Source: Streptomyces sp. ISL-36
GTDB lineage: Bacteria > Actinomycetota > Actinomycetes > Streptomycetales > Streptomycetaceae
Assembly: GCF_018614205.1 (NCBI RefSeq)
Contig: NZ_JAGGOS010000084.1
Coordinates: 1 to 64,000 of the forward strand
Direction of reading: 5' to 3'
Length of the DNA stretch: 64,000 nt
Made by a program: the position numbers and the translations under genes. Shown here one piece after another: positions 7,892 to 14,657 of the stretch. How positions within the stretch are numbered: position 1 is the first letter of the stretch; the number at the start of each line of letters is the position of its first letter. A model generated the notes under the pieces. That model had not been told where the DNA came from. It saw only the letters and a list, made by a program, of their open reading frames with translations, and did no database searches.

Positions 7892-7941
7892 CACGTACCC
7901 CTCACACCCACACCAAGCAGAAATCGAAGGAAGAAGAAGAA

Positions 7942-8415
7942 ATGAGCACCACCGCCACCACCGCGACCGCCGCTGCCACCGACAGCACCGGGATCGCCAC
8001 CGCCACCGCTGTGGCGCCGCTGACCACCCAGGACGCCGAGATCCTGCTCACCGCGACCCGGCGCGCCGCCGAAGCCGCCGGAGTCACGGTCAGCGTCACC
8101 GTCCTGGACGCCGGAGGCCACCTGCTCGCCTTCCGCCGCGACGACCGCGCGGTCCTCATCTCCGGCGAGACCAGCACCCGCAAGGCCTACACCGCGCTCC
8201 AGCTCGACGCCCCCACCGCCGACCTCGTCGACCTGGTCAAGCCCGACGGCCCCTTCCACTCGCTGACCACCGCGCTCGACCGCCCGCTCCTCTTCATCGC
8301 CGGCGGGCTCCCCGTCCACCGCGACGGCAAGCTCATCGGCGCCATCGGCGTCGGCGGCGGCGCTCCCGACCAGGACCATGCCTTCGCCACCACGGCCGTC
8401 GAGACGCTCGCCTGA
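7942..8415 (+). CDS. GlcG/HbpS-like (DUF336) protein
   Basis: 157 residues. The core VTVSVTVLDAGGHLLAFRR..SGETSTRKAYTAL and the ending GGLPVHRDGKLIGAIGVGGGAPDQDHAFATTAVE match the GlcG/HbpS family. Members include the Streptomyces heme-binding sensor partner HbpS and proteins of glycolate-type operons. The Thr/Ala-rich first 25 residues are low-complexity and probably disordered; there is no convincing signal peptide. The ATG follows the purine run GAAGGAAGAAGAAGAA. It lies 50 bp behind the MFS stop, so co-transcription with the pump is likely. Heme binding is an inference from family; substrate unknown. Confidence 0.75.
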   Translation: MSTTATTATAAATDSTGIATATAVAPLTTQDAEILLTATRRAAEAAGVTVSVTVLDAGGHLLAFRRDDRAVLISGETSTRKAYTALQLDAPTADLVDLVKPDGPFHSLTTALDRPLLFIAGGLPVHRDGKLIGAIGVGGGAPDQDHAFATTAVETLA

Positions 8416-8479
8416 GCGGGCCCCACACCCGCCCTGGAGTCGCTGTCCGGCAGGGCCCGTACCTTTACCGGGAGGGCTG

Positions 8480-8490
8480 TGGTCGGACCA
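8480..8490. promoter_or_regulatory. Operator O1 of the FadR-type lactate regulator (autoregulation)
   Basis: TGGTCGGACCA, a perfect palindrome around a central G, 53 bp upstream of the regulator start. It shares its core with the two sites before lutA at 9471 and 9515. Confidence 0.65.
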
Positions 8491-8542
8491 TGGTGAGGGT
8501 GGGGCGAGGGGCCGAGCCCGTCCCGCGAGGAGAGGAGTTGCC

Positions 8543-9430
8543 GTGGAGGCCGAAGGGCGACCGGCGAGGCAGTCGCGGACGCATGAGCTCGTACTGGAGA
8601 GCATCGAGCGACAGGTGCTCGCCGGTGAACTCAAGGCAGGGGACCGGCTGCCCCCGGAGCGGGAGCTGGCGCCGGCGCTGGGCGTCAGCCGGTCCGCCCT
8701 GCGGGAGGCGCTGCGGGTGATGGAGACCATCGGGGTGCTCGTCGCGAATGTGGGGCGCGGCCCGGACGCGGGCGCGCGGATCGTACGGAACCCCGACGAC
8801 GCCCTCGGCCGGGTCCTGCGCCTCCATCTCGCGCTCGGCAGTTACGGCGTCGAGGACGTGCTGGAGGCCCGCGTCGTGCTGGAGCGCTCCAGCGTCGAGG
8901 CGGCGGCTCGCCGTGCGTCCCACGCGGGGCGTGACCGTGACCTCGACCGTCGCCTGGGCCAGGACCTCGACCGGGACCTCGGCCGTCGCCTGGGCCAGGA
9001 CCTCGACCGTGACCTCGACCGTGGCCTGGGCCAGGACCTCGACCGGGACCTCGGCGAGGACCTGGACGAGAGCCTCGACGAGGCGGAGGCGGTACTGGCC
9101 CGGATGAGAGACGTCGGCGCCGACGTGGCCCTCTTCAACGAGCTGGACACCGCCTTCCATGTGCTGCTCGCCCGCAGCTCGGGCAACGGACTGGTCTCCA
9201 CGCTCACCTCCGCCGTCCGCGAGTCCGTGCGCGCCCTGATCCTCCAGGCCGAGGAGGCCGCCGAGGACTGGCCCGCGATCGCCGAGCAGCTCAACCGCGA
9301 ACACGCCGAGCTGTTGCGGCTGGTCCGGGCCGGAGAAGGGTCCGCGGCGGCCGACCTCGTGGAGCGCCACATCCGCGGATTCCACGGCACTCTGGTCGGC
9401 CCGCCAGGGGACGACGAGTCCCGGGACTGA
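8543..9430 (+). CDS. GntR/FadR-family regulator of the lut operon
   Basis: 295 residues from the GTG at 8543, which follows GAGGAGAGGAG. The N-terminal winged helix is complete (LPPERELAPALGVSRSALREALRVMETIGVL), followed by an FCD effector domain (EDVLEARVVLERSSVEAAA..., FNELDTAFHVLLARSSGN, HRE-type acidic and histidine residues near the C-terminus). Such FadR/LldR proteins repress lactate-utilisation operons and release DNA on binding a carboxylic acid. Palindromes with the core GGTC-n-GACC lie before its own gene and before lutA, which ties it to both. Oddly, three 12-residue repeats of the type RRLGQDLDRDLG interrupt the FCD domain (residues about 136-171). Confidence 0.88.
   Translation: MEAEGRPARQSRTHELVLESIERQVLAGELKAGDRLPPERELAPALGVSRSALREALRVMETIGVLVANVGRGPDAGARIVRNPDDALGRVLRLHLALGSYGVEDVLEARVVLERSSVEAAARRASHAGRDRDLDRRLGQDLDRDLGRRLGQDLDRDLDRGLGQDLDRDLGEDLDESLDEAEAVLARMRDVGADVALFNELDTAFHVLLARSSGNGLVSTLTSAVRESVRALILQAEEAAEDWPAIAEQLNREHAELLRLVRAGEGSAAADLVERHIRGFHGTLVGPPGDDESRD
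8948..9055 (+). repeat. Three in-frame 36-bp tandem repeats inside the FadR-type gene
   Basis: Units at 8948-8983, 8984-9019 and 9020-9055 encode RRLGQDLDRDLG, RRLGQDLDRDLD and RGLGQDLDRDLG and differ by only a few bases. The copies keep the frame, and partial units (RDLD, EDLDESLDE) flank them. Confidence 0.9.
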
Positions 9431-9469
9431 CCCGGCGCGTCGCCCCCTCCGCAGGGGCGGAACGCCCTG

Positions 9470-9482
9470 AGGTCCGACCATA
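9470..9482. promoter_or_regulatory. Operator O2 upstream of lutA (weaker match)
   Basis: AGGTCCGACCATA carries the GGTC-n-GACC core, followed at once by an overlapping GACCATATGGTGGTC. It lies 45 bp upstream of the longer O3 site, a spacing that would allow cooperative binding. Confidence 0.5.
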
Positions 9483-9514
9483 TGGTGGTCAACTCTTGGC
9501 GCCGCGGGCGACCC

Positions 9515-9537
9515 AAAGTATGGTCGGACCATACTTT
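9515..9537. promoter_or_regulatory. Operator O3 of lutA, 23-bp perfect palindrome
   Basis: The left arm AAAGTATGGTC and its exact complement surround a central G. The site ends 22 bp before the lutA start, over the likely core promoter or transcription start, where a repressor would block initiation. Confidence 0.75.
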
Positions 9538-9559
9538 CACCGCCACCGGGGAGGCCCTC

Positions 9560-10327
9560 ATGCGCATCGGACTCTTCGCCACCTGTCTGGGCGACACCCT
9601 CTTTCCCGACGCGGTGCGGGCGACGGCCCTGCTGCTCACCCGGCTGGGCCACGAGCTGGTGTTCCCGCCGGACCAGACCTGCTGCGGCCAGATGCACGTC
9701 AACACCGGCTACCAGCGCGAACCGGTGACCCTGGTCCGCGCCTACGCCGAGCAGTTCGGCGACCCGACGATCGACGCCGTCGTCATGCCTTCCGGCTCGT
9801 GCGCCGGTTGTGTGCGCCACCAGCACGCGACCGTCGCCGACCGGTACGGCGGCCCCGCCCTGCGCGCCGGCGTGGCAGCGGTGAAGGACAAGACGTACGA
9901 GCTGTCCGAGTTCCTGGTCGACGTCGCCGGCACCGTGGACGTCGGGGCGTACTTCCCGCACCGCGTCACGTACCACCCCACCTGCCACTCGCTGCGCATG
10001 CTCCGGGTAGGCGACAAACCGCTGCGCCTGCTGCGGGCCGTCGAGGGCATCGACCTGGTCGAACTGCCCGAGGCGGACGCCTGCTGCGGTTTCGGCGGAA
10101 CCTTCGCCGTCAAGAACGCCGCGACGTCCTCGGCCATGCTCGCCGACAAGCTCGACCACGTGGCGTCGACCGGCGCCGCCGTCTGCACCGCCGGCGACTC
10201 CTCGTGCCTGATGCACATCGGCGGCGGGCTGTCCCGCATCCGCTCCGGGACGCGGACGCTCCACCTCGCCCAGATCCTCGCCGCCACCCGCACCTCGCCG
10301 CACGTCCTGACGGAGGCCGCACGATGA
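9560..10327 (+). CDS. lutA: Lactate utilisation protein A (LutA, CCG-domain protein)
   Basis: 255 residues with two cysteine-rich CCG modules: TCCGQMHVNTGY...SGSCAGCVR in the first half and YHPTCHSLRML...ADACCGFGGTFAVKN in the second. Such modules bind iron-sulfur or other cofactors in heterodisulfide-reductase-like and lactate oxidase subunits. LutA, LutB and LutC together oxidise L-lactate to pyruvate in the cytoplasm. The ATG at 9560 follows GGGGAGG, and the stop overlaps the lutB start as ATGA. The operon is preceded by two palindromes of the adjacent FadR-type regulator. Confidence 0.93.
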   Translation: MRIGLFATCLGDTLFPDAVRATALLLTRLGHELVFPPDQTCCGQMHVNTGYQREPVTLVRAYAEQFGDPTIDAVVMPSGSCAGCVRHQHATVADRYGGPALRAGVAAVKDKTYELSEFLVDVAGTVDVGAYFPHRVTYHPTCHSLRMLRVGDKPLRLLRAVEGIDLVELPEADACCGFGGTFAVKNAATSSAMLADKLDHVASTGAAVCTAGDSSCLMHIGGGLSRIRSGTRTLHLAQILAATRTSPHVLTEAAR

Positions 10328-11955
10328 GCAGCACGTTCCTCGGCATGCCCGCCGCCCCGCCCCGCTCCCCGTATGGCGAGGGCAACCTGCGAGGCGAGCG
10401 GGCGTTCCCGGAGGCGGCCGCGGCCGAGCTGGGCAACGGCCAGCTCCGCTCCAACCTCCACAAGGCGACGCACACCATTCGCGCCAAGCGCCTGGCCGTC
10501 ACCGCGGAGGTGCCCGACTGGGAGGAACTGCGCTCGGCCGGCGCGGCGATCAAGGCCGACGTCATGAACCGGCTGCCCGAACTGCTGGAGCAGCTGGAGG
10601 CGAAGGTCACCGAGGCGGGCGGCACGGTGCACTGGGCCCGCGACGCGGCGGAGGCGAACGCGATCGTCACGCGGCTCGTCGCCGCCACCGGCAGCAGCGA
10701 GGTCATCAAGGTCAAGTCGATGGCCACCCAGGAGATCGGCCTCAACGAGCACCTGGAGAGCCACGGCGTCACCGCCCACGAGACCGACCTCGCCGAACTG
10801 ATCGTGCAGCTCGCCCACGACCGCCCCTCGCACATCCTGGTGCCCGCGATCCACCGCAACCGTGAGGAGATCCGCCGGATCTTCCTCCAGGAGATCCCGG
10901 GCGTCGACCCCGACCTGAGCTCCGTGCCCGCGGAACTGGCCGCCGTCGCTCGTGCCTATCTGCGCGAGAAGTTCATGACCGTCCCGGTCGCCGTCTCCGG
11001 GGCCAACTTCGGCATCGCCGAGACCGGCACGCTCTCCGTCGTCGAGTCCGAGGGCAACGGCCGGATGTGTCTGACGCTGCCGCGCACACTGATCACCGTC
11101 ATGGGCATCGAGAAGGTCCTGCCGCGCTACGCCGACCTCGAGGTCTTCTTCCAACTGCTGCCGCGCTCCTCCACCGGTGAGCGGATGAACCCCTACACCT
11201 CCCTGTGGACCGGCGTGACACCGGGCGACGGCCCGCAGGAGTTCCACCTCGTGCTGCTCGACAACGGACGCACAGCGGCGCTCGCCGACGCGGTCGGCCG
11301 AGAGGCCCTCCACTGCATCCGCTGCTCGGCCTGCCTCAACGTGTGCCCGGTGTACGAGCGGGTCGGCGGCCACGCGTACGGCTCGACGTACCCCGGCCCG
11401 ATCGGCGCCGTGCTCACTCCCCAGCTCGCCGGCACGCACGCCGCGAAGAACGACCCCAACTCCTCGCTGCCCTACGCCTCGACCCTCTGCGGCGCCTGCT
11501 ACGACGCCTGCCCCGTGAAGATCGACATCCCGTCGTTGCTGGTGGAACTGCGCCATCAGACCACCGAGCGGACCGGCCGGAGCGCCGAACAGCTCGCCAT
11601 GAAGGCCGCGGCCGCCGTCATGGGCCGGCCGAAGCTGTACACGGCCGCGCAGAAGGCCGCCCGGCTCGGCCGGATCGCCGCCGGGCGGGACGGGGTGATC
11701 TCCCATCTGCCTCCGCCCCTGCGGGGCTGGAGCGAAAGCCGCGACACTCCCGCCCCGCCGCGTCGCACCTTCCGCGACTGGTACGCCTCGGAGGAAGGAC
11801 GGCGCGCCCTCGCCGACGCCGCCCCGAGCCAAGGGCCCGACGACACCGCCGGCACCAACGGCACCGCCGACGCCAACGGCACCGATGACGCCAACGACAC
11901 TGCCGACACCGCCGGCACCGCCGGCACCAGTGACATCCAGGAGGAGGCGCGATGA
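10324..11955 (+). CDS. lutB: Lactate utilisation iron-sulfur protein B (LutB)
   Basis: 543 residues. An N-terminal LUD-type domain (VIKVKSMATQEIGLNEHLE, ANFGIAETGTLSVVESEGNGRM) is followed by two 4Fe-4S motifs, CIRCSACLNVCPVY and CGACYDACPVKI. It is the electron-transfer subunit of the LutABC lactate oxidation system. The last 40 residues are a Thr/Asp/Asn/Ala/Gly tail (NGTADANGTDDANDTADTAG) encoded by near-repeats of GCCGACACC type. The tail is longer than in most LutB proteins and probably disordered. The start codon overlaps lutA (ATGA) and the stop overlaps lutC (ATGA), so translation is coupled. Confidence 0.94.
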   Translation: MSSTFLGMPAAPPRSPYGEGNLRGERAFPEAAAAELGNGQLRSNLHKATHTIRAKRLAVTAEVPDWEELRSAGAAIKADVMNRLPELLEQLEAKVTEAGGTVHWARDAAEANAIVTRLVAATGSSEVIKVKSMATQEIGLNEHLESHGVTAHETDLAELIVQLAHDRPSHILVPAIHRNREEIRRIFLQEIPGVDPDLSSVPAELAAVARAYLREKFMTVPVAVSGANFGIAETGTLSVVESEGNGRMCLTLPRTLITVMGIEKVLPRYADLEVFFQLLPRSSTGERMNPYTSLWTGVTPGDGPQEFHLVLLDNGRTAALADAVGREALHCIRCSACLNVCPVYERVGGHAYGSTYPGPIGAVLTPQLAGTHAAKNDPNSSLPYASTLCGACYDACPVKIDIPSLLVELRHQTTERTGRSAEQLAMKAAAAVMGRPKLYTAAQKAARLGRIAAGRDGVISHLPPPLRGWSESRDTPAPPRRTFRDWYASEEGRRALADAAPSQGPDDTAGTNGTADANGTDDANDTADTAGTAGTSDIQEEAR

Positions 11956-12581
11956 CCGCACGTGAGACCGTCCTCGGCCGTGTACGGGACGCGCTGGTCC
12001 TCGCGCCGCGCCCGGCCGTCACCGTGGAACGCGCCTACCGGCGCGACCGCACGCTCCCCGACGACGAGCGCCTGGAGCTCTTCACGGACCGGCTCCTCGA
12101 CTACAAGGCGCAGGTGCGAATCTGTACGGCGGGAGAGATTGCCGCGGCCCTCGCGGACGTCCTCGACGCCCTGGGGGCCCGTCGGATCGGGGTGCCCGCC
12201 GGCCTGGACCGCTCCTGGCTCGCCGCGTGGGGCGGCGCGGTGGAGGAGGACCACAGCGACGCGCCGGCCTCCGCGCTGGAGGCCCTCGACGCGGTGGTGA
12301 CCGCCTCGGCGGCGAGCTGTGCGGAGACCGGCACGATCGTCCTCGACGGCTCCGCCGACCAGGGACGCCGTGCGCTGACCCTCGTCCCGGACGTCCATGT
12401 GTGCGTCGTTGACCTCTCCTCGGTCGTCACCGGCGTCCCGGAGCTGCTGGCCCGGCTCGTCCCCGAACGCCCGACGACCCTGATCAGCGGACCGTCCGCC
12501 ACCTCGGACATCGAACTGGAGCGTGTGGAGGGCGTACACGGACCGCGCACTCTGGTGGTGATCGTCCGCACCGACGCCTGA
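11952..12581 (+). CDS. lutC: Lactate utilisation protein C (LutC, LUD domain)
   Basis: 209 residues of a LUD domain with the conserved SAASCAETGTIVLDGSADQGRRALTLVPDVHVCVV and the end SATSDIELERVEGVHGPRTLVVIV. It is the third LutABC subunit. It begins in an ATGA overlap with lutB and closes the operon. A weak hairpin (CACGCCT 12583-12589 with AGGCGTG 12606-12612) follows and may end transcription. Confidence 0.92.
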   Translation: MTARETVLGRVRDALVLAPRPAVTVERAYRRDRTLPDDERLELFTDRLLDYKAQVRICTAGEIAAALADVLDALGARRIGVPAGLDRSWLAAWGGAVEEDHSDAPASALEALDAVVTASAASCAETGTIVLDGSADQGRRALTLVPDVHVCVVDLSSVVTGVPELLARLVPERPTTLISGPSATSDIELERVEGVHGPRTLVVIVRTDA

Positions 12582-12636
12582 CACGCCTGACGCGTCCCTC
12601 CCGTGAGGCGTGGTGAAAAGGCTTGCCACGTCCGTC

Positions 12637-12652
12637 ATGTTTACGTAAACAT
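12637..12652. promoter_or_regulatory. LacI-type operator before the GH35 gene
   Basis: ATGTTTACGTAAACAT is a perfect 16-bp palindrome 73 bp ahead of the GH35 start. Related sites lie at 18723, 18820 and 21433, in front of every other unit of the galactan locus. Confidence 0.8.
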
Positions 12653-12724
12653 AGGTCTCCTGGCTGGGTCACCCGCCGATGCGCCGCCCCCTGCGCATTC
12701 CCTTCGGTACAGGAGCAGCACCAC

Positions 12725-14476
12725 ATGCCCGTTCTTCAGATCGACGACGGCGGATTCCGGCTCGACGGTGAACCCTTCCGGCTCCTGTCCGGCGGCCTGC
12801 ACTACTTCCGGGTCCACCCCGAGCAGTGGGCGGACCGCCTGCGCAAGGCCCGTCTCATGGGTCTCAACACCGTCGAGACCTACGTCCCGTGGAACCTCCA
12901 CCAACCCCGGTCGGACGACTTCCGTATGGACGGCGGGCTCGACCTGCCCCGGTTCCTCGAACTCGCCGCCGCTGAAGGGCTCCATGTCCTGCTCCGTCCC
13001 GGCCCCTACATATGCGCCGAATGGGAGGGTGGCGGCCTGCCGTCCTGGCTGCTGGCCGACCCCGACATCCGGCTCCGTAGCCGAGACCCCCGCTTCCTGG
13101 CCGCGGTGGACGCGTACTTCACCCGGCTCCTGACCCCGCTCCAGCCGTACCTGGCAACACGCGGCGGTCCGGTTCTCGCCGTGCAGGTGGAGAACGAGTA
13201 CGGGGCCTACGGTGACGACACCGCCTACCTGGAGCACCTCGCCGATTCGCTGCGCCGCTGTGGTGTCGACGTCCCCCTGTTCACCTGCGACCAGCCCGCG
13301 GACCTGGAGCGCGGGGCGCTGCCGGGTGTTCTCGCGACGGCGAATTTCGGCAGCCGTTCCGCGCAGAACCTCGCCGCGCTGCGTGCCCACCAGCCGGCCG
13401 GCCCGCTGTTGTCCACGGAGTTCTGGATCGGCTGGTTCGACCGCTGGGGCGGCCACCACGTGGTCCGGGACCCGGACCGGGCCGCGGGGGAGCTGGACGA
13501 ACTCCTGGCCACCGGCGCGTCGGTCAACCTCTACATGTTCCACGGCGGCACGAACTTCGGCTTCACCAACGGGGCCAACGACAAGCACACCTACCGGCCG
13601 ACCGTCACCTCCTACGACTACGACGCGCCCCTCGACGAAGCGGGCGACCCCACCGAGAAGTTCCACGCCTTCCGCGAGGTCATCGCCAAGTACGCGCCGG
13701 TCCCCGACGAGCCGGCCCCCGCGCCTGCGGCCAAACTCGACCTGGGCGGCGTGGAGTTGGCCGAGAGCGCTGGCCTTCTGCGGAGCGCTCCGGCCCTCGG
13801 TGACAGCGTCGGGTCGCCGCATCCGCTGACGATGGAGCAGCTCGGTCAGGACTTCGGCTTCGTCCTGTACGAGACCTCCCTGCCGGCCGCCGGACCCGCT
13901 CTCCTCGAACTGGAGCTGGTCCGCGACCGCGCTCAGGTGTTCGTCGACGGCCTGCCCGTCGGCGTTCTGGAGCGGGAGAACCACGAACACGCCCTCGCCT
14001 TCACCGTGCCGCGCCCGGGCTCGGTCCTCAGCGTGCTGGTCGAGAACCAGGGGCGGGTCAATTACGGAACCGGGATCCACGACCGCAAGGGGCTGCCCGG
14101 CACGGTCCTGCTGGACGGCACGGAGCTCGTCGGCTGGACCAGCCGGCCGCTGCCGCTGTCCTGCCTCGACACGCTGGACTTCGCCCCCACCACCGCCACC
14201 CCGGTCGGTCCCGCCTTCCACCGCGGCACCTTCGAACTGGGCGAGACGGCGGACACCTTCCTCCACCTCGACGGCTGGACCAAGGGCAATGCGTGGATCA
14301 ACGGCTTCGCGCTCGGCCGCTACTGGTCCCGCGGCCCGCAGCGGTCCCTCTACGTACCCGCACCGGTGCTGCGCCAGGGCACCAATGAGCTCGTCGTGCT
14401 CGAACTGCACGCCTCCCGCCACGCCCGTACCGTCGCGTTCCGGAACACGCCCGACCTCGGCCCCACCGAGGAGTGA
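12725..14476 (+). CDS. Beta-galactosidase, glycoside hydrolase family 35
   Basis: 583 residues from the ATG at 12725 (AGGAG upstream). The GH35 barrel is clear: FRLLSGGLHYFRVHPEQWADRL, NTVETYVPWNLHQP, LRPGPYICAEWEGGGLPSWL. Acid/base Glu is in QVENEYGAYG (about E158) and the nucleophile Glu in STEFWIGWFDRWGG (about E232). C-terminal beta domains carry GWTKGNAWINGFALGRYW. There is no signal peptide, so it acts in the cytoplasm on imported galacto-oligosaccharides. It is a single-gene unit with its own LacI-type operator and a terminator at 14568, converging on the GH30 gene. The linkage preference (beta-1,3, 1,4 or 1,6) cannot be read directly; the locus suggests galactan side chains. Confidence 0.93.
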   Translation: MPVLQIDDGGFRLDGEPFRLLSGGLHYFRVHPEQWADRLRKARLMGLNTVETYVPWNLHQPRSDDFRMDGGLDLPRFLELAAAEGLHVLLRPGPYICAEWEGGGLPSWLLADPDIRLRSRDPRFLAAVDAYFTRLLTPLQPYLATRGGPVLAVQVENEYGAYGDDTAYLEHLADSLRRCGVDVPLFTCDQPADLERGALPGVLATANFGSRSAQNLAALRAHQPAGPLLSTEFWIGWFDRWGGHHVVRDPDRAAGELDELLATGASVNLYMFHGGTNFGFTNGANDKHTYRPTVTSYDYDAPLDEAGDPTEKFHAFREVIAKYAPVPDEPAPAPAAKLDLGGVELAESAGLLRSAPALGDSVGSPHPLTMEQLGQDFGFVLYETSLPAAGPALLELELVRDRAQVFVDGLPVGVLERENHEHALAFTVPRPGSVLSVLVENQGRVNYGTGIHDRKGLPGTVLLDGTELVGWTSRPLPLSCLDTLDFAPTTATPVGPAFHRGTFELGETADTFLHLDGWTKGNAWINGFALGRYWSRGPQRSLYVPAPVLRQGTNELVVLELHASRHARTVAFRNTPDLGPTEE

Positions 14477-14484
14477 CGCTCGAC

Positions 14485-14516
14485 CGGGCCAGGGCCAGGG
14501 CCAGGGCCAGGGCCGG
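14485..14516 (+). repeat. Short hexanucleotide repeat GGGCCA
   Basis: About five consecutive copies of GGGCCA just after the GH35 stop. It is a simple-sequence tract in non-coding DNA with no visible function. Confidence 0.7.
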
Positions 14517-14567
14517 GACCGGGGGAGGGGCGGAGGCGCGGAAACGGCCCAGAGGCACGGAAACGGT

Positions 14568-14593
14568 CCGGCACCGACTCAGGTCGGTGCCGG
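14568..14593. terminator. Terminator hairpin between convergent GH35 and GH30 genes
   Basis: Perfect 11-bp stem CCGGCACCGAC (14568-14578) with its complement (14583-14593) and the loop TCAG. No U tract on either strand, so it probably acts as an I-shaped terminator in both directions. Confidence 0.75.
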
Positions 14594-14657
14594 GCCTCCG
14601 TCCTCAGGACGGCGGCGGGGCCCTGCGCTCTCGGGCCGGTGCCGTGTCGTTCGGGCG

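Noticed and set aside
8948..9055. Tandem repeats as a CRISPR array
   Set aside because: Units are contiguous without spacers and lie in frame inside a regulator gene.
14485..14516. GGGCCA repeats as a regulatory array
   Set aside because: Short simple-sequence tract behind a stop codon, without symmetry or copies near promoters.
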